The translations under genes were made by a program, and so were the position numbers. From assembly GCA_949126835.1 (NCBI GenBank), contig OX421506.1, positions 14,418,284 through 14,482,283 of the forward strand: a DNA stretch of 64,000 nt, given 5' to 3'. This document shows positions 32,701 through 42,560 of this stretch, in pieces. The DNA is from Anisus vortex. Lineage: Eukaryota > Mollusca > Gastropoda > Planorbidae. A model generated the notes under the pieces. The model was not told where the DNA came from. It worked only from the letters and a program-made list of their open reading frames with translations, and did not search any database. Numbering within the stretch: the first letter of the stretch is position 1; every line of letters starts with the position of its first letter.

Positions 32701-33229
32701 ATATAGCCTACATATAACAGAAAATCTTTTACTTCAATAAATCCACCACATAAATAAACAAATGAGAAACTAACCTTCATGGGACATGCCAGAAGAAATG
32801 CATTTTTGCAATCTGCAGTACTGGCATCGGTTACGGCTGATGCGCATGATAAGGCATTGACTTGGTGTATCACATGGTTTATACGTGAGTTGATGACGAA
32901 TAGTACGGCGAAAGAAACCCTACAATAAATACAAATTCATGCACATTAAACGTTATAATAAAAATACAAATTCATACACGTTAAATGTTAAAATAAAAAT
33001 AAATCCAGAATTCACAATAACTTTAGACAAACGTGTACAACTGTAACAAAGATGATGACCTATAAAATGTCAAACTGTTGGATTTGATTAATCGATTTCA
33101 GGCAATTCAAGAGAGAACGCAAAATACATCAATTTACCTTACATCCTTCACATGAAAAAACTCCATAGTGAAATCCTGAAGCTTTATCCCCACAGATCTT
33201 ACACAGAATATGGCCTTCCCCTGGAGTGC
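26451..33229 (-). CDS. NR1-type nuclear receptor, eight exons, 5' incomplete
   Basis: Minus-strand exons 33138-33229, 32775-32919, 31252-31352, 30044-30142, 29323-29481, 28815-28903, 26971-27098 and 26451-26746 join in phase to 368 residues plus stop. The DNA-binding domain has both C4 zinc fingers: [22 protein letters not shown] with P-box EGCKG, then GFFRRTIR and CRLQKC, ending GMSHEAVRLGR. The ligand-binding domain has the family signature [20 protein letters not shown] and helices through ELRGIS. P-box and T-box place it in subfamily 1 (E75/Rev-erb/PPAR/NR1P-like). The D-box has five residues between cysteines, unlike PPAR with three. It binds DNA and regulates transcription in the nucleus; the ligand is unknown. 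No clear AF-2 helix (hydrophobic pair, x, Glu, hydrophobic pair) follows helix 11; instead there is a Ser/Asp tail. The hinge is short. N-terminal exons were not found. Confidence 0.9.
26747..26970. other. Nuclear receptor intron 7
   Basis: 224 bp, AT-rich, with a 20-base A run on the plus strand that serves as the polypyrimidine tract on the minus strand. Confidence 0.8.
26971..27098 (-). CDS. Nuclear receptor exon 7: LBD helices 7-8
   Basis: Acceptor CCTAATTTTAG, donor CCAG|GTACTT. It encodes [20 protein letters not shown], then [19 protein letters not shown], the typical helix 7/helix 8 'L(T/S)DxEVAL' region. Confidence 0.9.
27173..28514. mobile_element. 1.34-kb inverted-repeat DNA element in nuclear receptor intron 6
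   Basis: The left end GTTACGGCCAAAGCCCGAAG and the right end CTTCGGGCTTTGGCCGTAAC are exact inverted copies. The inverted repeat continues with a 2-bp indel through CGGCCAGATCGCGA. The ends are GC-rich and packed with GGCCA, GATCGCG and GGGCTTTGGCCG motifs, unlike the AT-rich surroundings; a perfect palindrome lies at 27196-27215. It sits within an (AT)n run, so the target duplication cannot be defined. Inside are a 94-codon frame (27696-27980) with no known domain and an AT-rich 58-bp tandem repeat. No transposase was recognised, so it is probably non-autonomous. Confidence 0.8.
28049..28310. repeat. Tandem repeat, about 58-bp unit (4 copies) inside the inverted-repeat element
   Basis: The unit contains GATTGATAATTTACTATAAT and TTTGACTGATTTTTTAATTT. 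The first two copies are nearly identical; the last two carry indels. Confidence 0.9.
28815..28903 (-). CDS. Nuclear receptor exon 6: LBD helix 5 to beta-turn
   Basis: Acceptor TTATTCCCTAG, donor GCAAG|GTTAGT, 29 codons plus two bases. Encodes [17 protein letters not shown] and [10 protein letters not shown]. Confidence 0.85.
29233..29322 (-). mobile_element. LINE RT remnant starting at the exon 5 donor site
   Basis: Directly after the GAG|GTAACA donor the same frame continues for 29 codons as [26 protein letters not shown], then TAG. This matches the post-RT motif of non-LTR elements (LVRPxLEYA...TKxNIxKxxxIQxRAAR). The insertion therefore abuts, or supplies, the 5' splice site. Confidence 0.7.
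29323..29481 (-). CDS. Nuclear receptor exon 5: LBD signature, helices 3-5
   Basis: Acceptor ATTTGTTTTCAG, donor CTCGAG|GTAACA; 53 codons, phase 0 both ends. Contains [20 protein letters not shown] and [13 protein letters not shown], the nuclear-receptor signature (F-x3-K-x-I-P-x-F-x6-DQ-x2-L-x-K). Confidence 0.92.
29482..30043. other. Nuclear receptor intron 4
   Basis: 562 bp, AT-rich, no repeat family or exon recognised. An 80-codon plus-strand frame at 29601-29843 has no known domain. Confidence 0.6.
30044..30142 (-). CDS. Nuclear receptor exon 4: hinge end and LBD helix 1
   Basis: Acceptor TTTCTTCAACAG, donor GATCAG|GTAAAA; 33 codons, phase 0. Encodes [20 protein letters not shown], an amphipathic helix 1, then an acidic loop ([10 protein letters not shown]). 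Confidence 0.88.
30181..30497. repeat. Tandem repeat, 40-bp unit (8 copies), in nuclear receptor intron 3
   Basis: The unit contains GTAGGCCCCCTATCCCATTC and ATACCTATTTGATCCATTAA. Six inner copies are identical and the first and last share one variant (GGGCCCC). It begins only about 40 bp upstream of the exon 4 acceptor. Confidence 0.97.
30515..30725 (-). mobile_element. tRNA-derived SINE, near full length, in intron 3
   Basis: Reverse complement shows a B-box relic (GGTACAAATCCTGG), GAGTCTACCCAGCTCTGATG, GGTGGGGATAAGTAAGGCGG and TTGTGCTGGCCACACA. Confidence 0.8.
31040..31192 (+). mobile_element. LINE 3' end (FFPSG...WNGLP family) in intron 3
   Basis: GGGTTGCCTGAACAAACCAG, AAAACATTAATAAAAATGCA, GACTCGGACCACGGATGAGC and CTTCTTTATAGAAGGAGCG match the two better copies at 51.4 and 51.7 kb, ending in ATAAGATAAG. 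Confidence 0.85.
31252..31352 (-). CDS. Nuclear receptor exon 3: T-box/A-box and hinge
   Basis: Acceptor TTTCTTTCCCCCAG, donor AGACAG|GTAAGT (near-perfect). 101 bp. Encodes [19 protein letters not shown] and a short polar hinge ([14 protein letters not shown]). Confidence 0.9.
31353..31947. other. Nuclear receptor intron 2, left part
   Basis: AT-rich. A stretch near 31735-31885 (GGGTTGGGGTAGGAAGATG, GCCAAATTTCATCCTGATAG) may be an interspersed repeat but was not assigned. Confidence 0.5.
31948..32270 (-). mobile_element. LINE C-terminal fragment with (GAA)n tail, in intron 2
   Basis: Reverse frames read [21 protein letters not shown], then [17 protein letters not shown] and GLVV-stop, with PPNHNF and GAGAACAAAGAAGAAG at the 3' end. 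This is the C-terminal zinc-knuckle region and tail of an I/Jockey-like LINE, frameshifted. The insert at 63459-63673 is the same family. Confidence 0.8.
32775..32919 (-). CDS. Nuclear receptor exon 2: second zinc finger
   Basis: Acceptor TTTATTGTAG, donor GAAG|GTTAGT; 145 bp, ending in phase 1. Encodes [17 protein letters not shown]-box [17 protein letters not shown] and GMSHE. Confidence 0.93.
33138..33229 (-). CDS. Nuclear receptor exon 1 of this window: first zinc finger
   Basis: Acceptor ATTATTCAACAG, donor TGTAAG|GTAAAT; 92 bp, entering in phase 1. Encodes [20 protein letters not shown] and CK; the intron after CEGCK is the position common in nuclear receptor genes. Confidence 0.93.
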
Positions 33230-33614
33230 CTGTTGAATAATATCACAACATTTACTTATTGTTTGTATAAAAAATAGTTTTTTTTTGCCAGAAATTATTT
33301 CTTAACCATAAATATACTAAATTTGTGAACAAATCATATTTAGTGCATTCATATTTGACCTAAGGCCTACCAGAACTTAAAAAAAAAAAGAAAACCAGAT
33401 TTTGAAAAGACGGATCGATAAGTTGGCATTGTAATTGTGAATAAATGAAAAGAGGGTGAGTGTACTAAATGTAATTCATTGTGTCTAATGATACACCAAA
33501 TGCTATGCAAGCATCTTATTGTAGTTCCCAGTCTGTAACACAACTAAAATTAAATTAAACGTCATTTTGTCTATGTACGTTGTAGTGACAGGCACAAAAC
33601 CAGTCCCACAACTG
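33230..33614. other. Upstream of the DBD exon; no N-terminal exon recognised
   Basis: AT-rich; presumably intron. The A/B domain and start codon must lie further right or outside the window. Confidence 0.5.
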
Positions 33615-34044
33615 CAGGGTTCTCACATTTTTCCTGAAAAAAAATCAAGGCTGTTTCCATACTATTTCAAGGTTATAAGAGACAAAGTCCAGGCTGCTGG
33701 AACAGGTTATTTGTAAAATGGTCACACGCCTCCTCCCCCTAAGTGACCTAAATAATGCGTGAATGAGGTATCAATCTAAGGCTCGGTCAGTGGGCGTTTA
33801 TGGTGTATAAAAATGGGATTTTCGTTTTTTGTCTGACCTTGATTTTTATAATAAATTTAATGCTTTTTTGTCTGACCTTGATTTTTAAAATAAATTTAGA
33901 TATAAATATAGATTTAGATAAATTTCCAGGCTGACAGGCTATTTTCCCAGGCTAAAATCTCAATATTCAAGGTTGTCCAGGCCTTGATTTGTTTATTTGA
34001 AAATCAAGACTTTTCCAGACTTTCCAGACTGTGTGAGAACTTTG
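33615..34044. mobile_element. hAT-like MITE, 430 bp, with 8-bp target duplication (7/8)
   Basis: Ends CAGGGTTCTCACA and TGTGAGAACTTTG are inverted copies with two mismatches. Flanks CACAACTG (33607-33614) and CACAAGTG (34045-34052). The interior has repeated TTTTTGTCTGACCTTGATTT and CCAGGC motifs; no coding sequence. Confidence 0.8.
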
Positions 34045-34052
34045 CACAAGTG

Positions 34053-34649
34053 TTAACCAGTCTTGCTTAATGGGTGCGCAGATGTTTAGTTGTACAGCAT
34101 TTTAAAAGTACATAAATTAATATCAGCCGAAAAGTGAACTGCTACAGATTTTCCACAAAGTGAGAAACATGTTTTGGCATAATTCAAATTCAGTGGAGGG
34201 AAGACAATTTCTGTGATACTCGTATAATGAGCAATATAAGAATATGATTGAAAGTTTTAAAAACAAATAAGCCAATTTAAGTCATTGAAAAGAAAGAAAT
34301 ATATTAAAGTGGCAACATTGCTTTTCCTCAATGTTCTGTTTTTCTCTGAGTAAAACTTTTGGACTTCTAATTATGTCTAGTTATGGTATTTATGGTCATA
34401 TATCTGGCCTTGTTCAAATTGGAAGAAAATAAAAACTGAGAAAAGTCAATAAACCCTTTCTGGTAAATCTAAGTGAGGGATAGATTTAAATATAGTGAGG
34501 CCCTATTTGTTTTTCACTTTGCGAGATTACCCTCTCCAATTTTATTGGTGGAGGAACTGAAATGTTAACTGAAATAATAAACAGGAGAAATCGATTATTA
34601 TAATAAATACAGTAGCAACAATGATGTACCCACGGAGGGTAGTGGGGGA
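34053..34649. other. No gene recognised
   Basis: AT-rich. Confidence 0.5.
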
Positions 34650-34975
34650 TGGGAGAGACGTTTGGCAAGCTCCTGGCATTTATTAATATATGTCTCAGAC
34701 GAATACTACAAAATGAGATTTTTGGAAGACGAACGCGTGCATGGATAGGGCACACCCTCAGAAGATCCGAGGGTGATGTGGTCAGACAGGCAAAAGACTG
34801 GAACCCCCAGGTGAAAAGAAAAGTTGGCAGGACTAAAGCAGACCTGAAGAAAGTCGGTTGCAAACGAGGCAAAGGCTGCCGGTCTCACACGGACCCGATG
34901 GGAGCCCCCAAAGATCGAGACGAGGTGTAATTATGGCCCCTTTGTCCAATGGGGACCCCAGGGATTAAGTCAAGT
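34650..34975 (+). mobile_element. LINE C-terminal fragment (RTE-like)
   Basis: The plus frame reads FINICLRRILQ, RRTRAWIGHTLRRSEGDVVR, QAKDWNPQVKRKVGRTKADL, then a frameshift. This is the usual WIGHTLRR...ALxWNPQGKRKxGRPK end of RTE-type ORF2. Related to, but distinct from, the copies at 19.0 and 20.2 kb. Confidence 0.85.
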
Positions 34976-35035
34976 TTTAAACTAATACTTGTAGGTGTAC
35001 ACTTTGGAGGGAGTCTGTAAGATTGGAACCTATTT

Positions 35036-35190
35036 ATATTATGGGTAAATCCAAGATTTTGAACCTACAGTTAGCTTATAGATAAATTCAAGATTTGGAA
35101 CTAAGTTAGCTTATAGGTAAATCCAAGATTTTGAACCTAGTAAGCTTATTGAAAAACTCCAAGAAATGGAACTACATAAACTTACAGAGA
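35036..35190. repeat. Degenerate tandem repeat, about 40-bp unit (3-4 copies)
   Basis: GGTAAATCCAAGATTTTGAA, CCTA and AGTTAGCTTATA recur with substitutions and small deletions. Confidence 0.75.
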
Positions 35191-37158
35191 AATCCGGATA
35201 TGGTTTAATTATTTTTCCGCTTTCATTTTTTTTATTATGTAGAGTCAGTAAGAGTATATATATAAAGTTGTTTAAAACCTACGCACCATTTTTGGGAAAC
35301 AGGTTGTTGCTCTTAGCACTGTATTTAGGCAGTTTTGGTGCTTTTTCCATCCACAAGCCAAATAGCACCAGAGTTCATAGTGTCTTCGTCATTTCTACCT
35401 TGAACCACAACATGAGACTGACCTTCGTCCAGATACTAAAGGCAACCTAGTTGAAACAAGAAACATAGTTCTTTATAAAAACAAAAACTAATAAATGAGT
35501 TCTAGCTTGATCAAGAAGAAAATACTGAGAACAAAATTTCAGAGATTTTAAGAATATAATTGTTACAAATGTAACAAATATGCCTCAGGAGAGAGATTAT
35601 TTGTCTTTTTAACTGTTGGGTTATCTGAGTTTCATCAACGACTTGCACCTCGTTACAATAACAGTCCACAACAGGGTATTTTATTGAAGATAAACTATAA
35701 GTTTATTTAAAGACTTTGAAAAAAATGTATTAGCCGATAATGTCAATAGTACTATTACCAATAGATATGGTAATGTGTGTAAAATGAGCCAAGAAAATTC
35801 AAATTTCATGAATGATATGTTCAAAAAATCTGGTCTAAACATGATTGCACAAAAAGGGTCGTATTGCAATAATTATTATGTTTACTCAGGTCAAAAATTT
35901 CTTGCATGCACCGTATTCATATGAATAGAAAAAAGTGATTAATATTTTAGGGAGATGTATATGTATCAAAGTGTGGATATGTGGTACACTGATAATAACT
36001 GGACCTTCAGGTGGAAATTTAAGAGATGGGTAAAGTTAGAAAATGGTAAGTTTTTGTTTCTAATAATAGTTGTATTTTTTTTAATAAATAAACAAAACCA
36101 CAATATAGTTGATATGTATGCAGTAGTACAATATTGTTTATAAATATTGGATGCCTTCCAAACTATATAACTTTAGGGGAGGTTGGGGGGAAATGGGACA
36201 ACAATATTCAAATTTAATGCAAAAACAAAACGATGGTTGTGGCAACTTCAAATTTTATTAAAATGACCGAATAAGAGTTCCTATCAATATAAAACAACAA
36301 AAGTTGTTTTTTTAATAAATAGAATTATCCTTTTGGCGATAAAGGGGTTGACGACCTATCCGCACTGGACCAGTTATCCCCAAACTCCTCTAACATATTT
36401 ACGCCAAGACGAGAAAAAGACAGCCAATCAACGTCCACAAAGGAAATCTAAAAAAAATTATACAAATATCAAAATACATTTTTTATTCACTCAATATAGC
36501 CTACTGTACAATCTCAAATGTTCTCAACTTTTCTGTCTCCATATCTACCTCCAATTAGGGCTAATTTTGACTTTTCTGAATTTGTCTATCTGTAGTGTAA
36601 AATCTCCAATATTTCTATCTCTATATCCATCTCGACAAAGTCGACAATTACCCTTTCCTCTAAATGTCCATTAACTATGTAGCCTACGTTTAGTTCTTAA
36701 AAAATGTTATTTTACCCACACCCTGTTCATAAACAAGTTAGGCTATTGAGTCCCGGCGTAGACTGGTTGGAAGATTTCCTATTTCCTGTGTCAGCATGCC
36801 TATAGGGCACGTCATATATTTGAACAAAGCACAATGAAATTGTACATCCTAGGATCATTAACGAGGTTTCGTCGCCTCGTAAGCTTGCAATCGTATACCT
36901 TGCCATCGCGTTGTCGTGCAAAGGCTAAGATAATGATCGGCCATGGCGGGCTACCCGTCTGTAGGCCCCTATATATTTTTCCCAAAACTTGCGCCCTTCC
37001 TTCCTACTAAAACTGGGTGGGTTCGGGCCCCGTCCATGCAATGATCATCGGAGGCGCGACGAGGTTCTGTCCTCCATGCGTTATCGCACTCATAACGGGG
37101 ACACTGTTTTCCAGCTATGAGGCCCATGAATACAAACATGTCTCGTTCATCACCTACA
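35191..37158. other. No gene recognised (2 kb)
   Basis: AT-rich. A GGGGAGGTTGGGGGGAAATG stretch near 36177 resembles the end of an interspersed repeat but no partner end was found. Small open frames (35166-35450, 36333-36674) have no known domain. Confidence 0.5.
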
Positions 37159-37166
37159 TTCTACAA

Positions 37167-37515
37167 CAGGGGTTGGGAATCTTTTTATCTTAGAGAGCCA
37201 TGGATACCACATATTTTGAAAAGTAATTCTGTGAGAGCCATTATACATTATGTTAGAAACTAAAAATTCAAGTAAATGTGTGCATTTTGTGTAATTTCAA
37301 CACTAAAAGTACAATAATTATGTCTCTGAATTCTTCTGATGCTGAGCTGCAGTAGACTTTAGCTCATTTGTAGAACGAAATATTGATATGCAATTAATAT
37401 GTAGATCAAAAAGTCTAAAAATTATTTTTTTTTAAATCGAACATTTGTCTGCGAGCCAGATGCAGCCATCAAAAGAGCCACATCTGGCTAGCGAGACATG
37501 GGTTCCCGACCCCTG
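37167..37515. mobile_element. hAT MITE, 349 bp, with perfect 8-bp target duplication
   Basis: Ends CAGGGGTTGGGAATC and GGTTCCCGACCCCTG are inverted (one or two mismatches). TTCTACAA flanks both sides exactly (37159-37166 and 37516-37523). Subterminal GAGCCA repeats near the right end. CAGGG ends plus 8-bp duplication define the hAT type; no transposase. Confidence 0.92.
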
Positions 37516-37721
37516 TTCTACAAGAACGATGCCCGTGAGACATCGTCAGACTCGACTGCAATTTTCGCCCCTGACTGAGATTTCCTCCTTAGAGCCGGGT
37601 TTAAAATAAGCAGTAGCAGGCATAATGCATGCAATTTATGAGGTAGTCATCTTAGCTACAACCTCTGTAGCTAAAAGAGACCGAAATATAAGTCCGCGAT
37701 TCACTCCCCCGCCAGTTCTCC

Positions 37722-38310
37722 AAATAGGCCAAACACGTTGTAATCTGGGCCTACAATTATAACCATCGTCCACTACACAGATAGGCCTAACACGTTGTAA
37801 TCTGTGCCTGCAATTATAACCATCGTCCATTACACAGATAGGCCTAACACGTTGTAATCTGGGCCTACAATTATAACCATCGTCCACTACACAGATAGTC
37901 ATAACACGTTGTTATCTAAGCCTACAATTGTAACCATCGTCCACTACACAGATAGGCCTAACACATTGTAATCTGGGCCTACAATTATAACCATCATCCA
38001 CTACACAGATAGCCTAGGCCTAACACATTGTAATCTGGGCCTACAATTATAACCATCGTCCACTACACAGATAGTCATAACACGTTGTTATCTAAGCCTA
38101 CAATTGTAACCATCGTCCACTAAACAGATAGGCCTAACACGTGGTAATCTGGGCCTAAAATTATAACCATCGTCCACTACACCGATAGGCCTAACACGTT
38201 GTAATCTGGGCCTACAATTATAACCCTCACCACTACACAGATAGTCATAACACGTTGTTATCTAAGCCTACAATTAAAATTGTAACCATCGCCTACTACA
38301 CAGATAGACC
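37722..38310. repeat. Tandem repeat, about 57-bp unit (10 copies)
   Basis: The unit contains AGGCCTAACACGTTGTAATC, GGGCCTACAATTATAACCAT and CGTCCACTACACAGATA. A variant block (AGTCATAACACGTTGTTATC...CAATTGTAACC) recurs every three or so units, so a higher-order period of about 170-180 bp is likely. Confidence 0.95.
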
Positions 38311-38462
38311 TAAACAATTCTATTGAAGTTCGTTAGCTACTGATTCTTTCTGCAATTACATAAATTTTTTTTTATTTTCCCTTACTTGACAGAAAATTGA
38401 ACTTTAAAAGTTGAGATGAATCCTAAATACATATATATATAGGCCTATATATATAATATATA

Positions 38463-40632
38463 TATGTATATAACTTGTGGATAGATAAATTCAATAATGT
38501 AGCCTATATAACTTGTGGATATATATAAATTCAATAATGTAGCCTATATAACTTGTGGATATATATAAATTCAATAATGTAGCCTATATAACTTGTGGAT
38601 ATATATAAATTCAACAATGTAGCCTATATAACTTATGGATATATATAAATTCAATAATGTAGCCTATATAACTTGTGGATATATATAAATTCAATAATGT
38701 AGCCTATATAACTTGTGGATATATATAAATTCAACAATGTAGCCTATATAACTTGTGGATATATAAATTCAATAATGTAGCCTATATATAACTTGTGGAT
38801 ATATATAAATTCAATAATGTAGCCTATATAACTTGTGGATATATATAAATTCAACAATGTAGCCTATATAACTTGTGGATATATAAATTAAATAATGTAG
38901 CCTATATAACTTGTGGATATATATAAATTCAACAATGTAGCCTATATAACTTGAGGATATATAAATTCAACAATGTAGCCTATATAACTTGTGGATATAT
39001 AAATTCAATAATGTAGCCTATATAACTTGTGGATATATATAAATTCAACAATGTAGCCTATATAACTTGTGGATATATATAAATTCAACAATGTAGCCTA
39101 TATAACTTGTGGATATATATAAATTCAACAATGTAGCCTATATAACTATTGATATATAAATTCAATAATATAGCCTATATAACTTGTGGATATATATAAA
39201 TTCAACAATGTAGCCTATATAACTTGTGGATATATAAATTCAACAATGTAGCCTATATAACTTGTGGATATATATAAATTCAACAATGTAGCCTATATAA
39301 CTATTGATATATAAATTCAATAATATAGCCTATATAACTTGTGGATATATATAAATTCAACAATGTAGCCTATATAACTTGTGGATATATATAAATTCAA
39401 CAATGTAGCCTATATAACTATTGATATATAAATTCAATAATATAGCCTATATAACTTGTGGATATATATAAATTCAACAATGTAGCCTATATAACTTGTG
39501 GATATATATAAATTCAACAATGTAGCCTATATAACTTGAGGATATATAAATTCAACAATGTAGCCTATATAACTTGTGGATATATAAATTCAACAATGTA
39601 GCCTATATAACTTGTGGATATATATAAATTCAACAATGTAGCCTATATATAGCTTGTGGATATATATAAATTCAACAATGTAGCCTATATAACTTGTGGA
39701 TATATAAATTCAATAATGTAGCCTATATAACTTGTGGATATATAAATTCAACAATGTAGCCTATATAACTTGTGGATATATATAAATTCAACAATGTAGC
39801 CTATATAACTTATGGATATATATAAATTCAACAATGTAGCCTATATAACTTGTGGATATATATAAATTCAACAATGTAGCCTATATAAATTGTGGATATA
39901 TATAAATTCAACAATGTAGCCTATATATAACTTGTGGATATATAAATTCAATAATGTAGCCTAGGCCTATATAACTTATGGATATATATAAATTCAACAA
40001 TGTAGCCTATATAACTATTGATATATAAATTCAATAATGTAGCCTATATAACTTATGGATATATATAAATTCAACAATGTAGCCTATATAACTATTGATA
40101 TATAAATTCAATAATGTAGCCTAGGCCTATATAACTTATGGATATATATAAATTCAACAATGTAGCCTATATAACTTGTGGATATATATAAATTCAACAA
40201 TGTAGCCTATATAACTATTGATATATAAATTCAATAATGTAGCCTATATAACTTGTGGATATATATAAATTCAACAATGTAGCCTATATAACTATTGATA
40301 TATAAATTCAACAATGTAGCCTACATAACTTATGGATATATATAAATTCAACAATGTAGCCTATATAACTATTGATATATAAATTCAACAATGTAGCCTA
40401 TATAACTTATGGATATATATAAATTCAACAATGTAGCCTATATAACTTGTGGATATATATAAATTCAACAATGTAGCCTATATAACTTATGGATATATAT
40501 AAATTCAACAATGTAGCCTATATAACTTATGGATATATAAATTCAATAATGTAGCCTATATAACTTATGGATATATATAAATTCAACAATGTAGCCTATA
40601 TAACTTGTGGATATATATAAATTTAATACGGT
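38463..40632. repeat. Large AT-rich tandem repeat, 40-bp unit with 36- and 38-bp variants (about 55 copies)
   Basis: The unit is TAGCCTATATAACTTGTGGA followed by TATATATAAATTCAACAATG. Variants drop one AT step (38 bp) or replace CTTGTGG with CTATTG (36 bp), and alternate in regular patterns. It ends four bases before a hAT-type end at 40637. Confidence 0.97.
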
Positions 40633-40636
40633 AGCC

Positions 40637-42560
40637 CAGGGGTCGGCAACTTTTTGCTTATAGTGTGCTAAACTATGGATTTCTAAATTATTCAGCGCGC
40701 CAACAGCGTGAAAGTCAAACTGCTTCTAAGACAATTTATTTAGTGCCGTAGCAAAAGACCAAAAGAAAAGGAGCATTATAGAGAAAATCATTAAAGCGTT
40801 TTATATTTCATAGTTATTAGCATCTTTTTTAAATCCATTCATAGCTGATACACGATTTAATTTCCCGACCACATTGATGGTTAATGTATTATCATTTGAA
40901 TTTAGTTGTCGAGATATTATTCAGGTAATGGATATTGCATTCTATAAATGTTGATCTCCGCATAACTGGGATCTCATCTTATTTAATTTTTTTCCAATAG
41001 GAGGCGCGTCGGATTCTTTGGGTAAGTTTAGATGAGAGCCGTAGCTCGGGGGTGACTATAAAGGCTTCCCACACCTGTGTGAAAAATCTAATCGCACGAG
41101 GCGGAGAAGATCTACACGTTGCGTGGGGAAGCCAGAGTATATATTATTACGGAGACATTAGCCGTGCCAATTGTTACAATTAAAATTTGACGGAAGAGAT
41201 ACGTAGTGATCATACAAACTGGGTAGTTAATGTAATGTTTACAATCGTACATATAAATTCTTTAGTGATAAAATATTTATATAATTTTAAACTATCTTTT
41301 GTAGTTTGATAATTTTAAAGTTATAAATTGTAAGCCATTTATTTTTTTAAAGGAAACAAAAAGAGAAATAGAAATATTAACGGAAAGAAAAACTGGCTAA
41401 TTATCTCCCTTTAATGAAATTCTTCAAATTTAATGCTAGTCATGCCAAACGAGTTTAAAAAAAAACCTATAAAAAACTAGTGTTGCTTTTAAATTAGTAA
41501 GTTTATTTCTTTAAACAAATTCAGCTCTTTTTTCATTGTGTAATAGACTAGTTGTATAATATTAATTTACGTTGTAAATAAACCTTTTCTGCATCATCAA
41601 AGTCAATTTTAGGAGTTTATTTTTTTAAACATTATTAATTACATCATATAAGCCTGTCATATTTATTACCATAATAGAACAAACAAAATTTGTTTTAGAA
41701 AAAAATAATATTTATGCCTAATTAAGATAAATGAGCATAAAAACTCTTTTGAATGTAATTAGCTCTTCGCTGTCACTTCTAACCGAAGCAGGGCGTTTGG
41801 GCGGATTTCCTCAAATGAAGTTATTAAGTTACTTTTATTAAATGATGTGATATGTTTTTATTCCATCGCGCCAAAACGTCCCGCGCCAAACGGCTCACGC
41901 CAAAATGTCCCGTGCCAAAACGGCTGCACCAAAACGGCAGCGCCAAAACGTCACGTATCGCTTCTGAGTGGTCAAGTTTAAGTGACCTCTTGGTATTCTT
42001 AAAACAGCTTTCATGTGCGATAAAACATGCTCACTAGTGTAAATTAAATCAAGAGCTGGATGTAGAGGGAATGCCTTACAGTTGACAACAGAGATGACTT
42101 TCCTGAGTAGCTATTCCTATAAGATTTTCCGCAAACCGCCACATTTCGGATGTTTAAAATGAACAAAATGCCAATTTCCCTCCACCATAAAAAGATCCAG
42201 ATATTTAGTAAGATCAAGCCATTCAGGCTTAATGTGGTATGGAAACATGAGTCCATGAATTTGAAAGTCTTGCCTTTGTTTTGAAAACACCGCATTGAAT
42301 GCTTCATTGCACTTCTGAAAAAAGCTCATCTATCTTAATTAGAGCTTTAAAATAGGGAAAAAGTTCAATGTTTTGAAATTGATTTCACGGCAAGACATGC
42401 CCAGTTTCTATGCAAATCCATTCCAGTGGTCCAACACTTCCAGCGCTTTTGGACCCCGTTCTTGTGAATGCAAGTTCAACTCACTAAAATGTGTCGCCAT
42501 GTCATTCAGAAACATCGGCTTCAACAATTAGTTCTCCTCATTCAATACGGGAATTTTTTT
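40637..42560 (-). pseudogene. Decayed hAT transposon with transposase relic
   Basis: CAGGGGTCGGCAACTTTTTG at 40637 is a classic hAT end. Minus-strand relics, from right to left, read FLNDMATHFSELNLHSQ (about 42500), FFQKCNEAFNAVFSKQRQDF (about 42300) and, near 40980, EMRSQL-like C-terminal codons. The order and FxxDMxxHxxxLNxxLQG-type motif fit hAT/ZBED-type transposases. Stops and frameshifts run throughout. The far end was not found. Confidence 0.6.
41860..41970. repeat. Short degenerate direct repeats around GCGCCAAAACG
   Basis: Seven near-copies of (C)GCGCCAAAACGTCCC / GGCT in about 100 bp, at a spacing of 13-16 bp, with a much higher GC content than the flanks. Resembles a subterminal region of a DNA transposon. 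Confidence 0.7.

Noticed and set aside
34486..34888. Minus-strand frames of 128 and 60 codons
   Set aside because: They are shadows of the plus-strand LINE fragment at 34650-34975.
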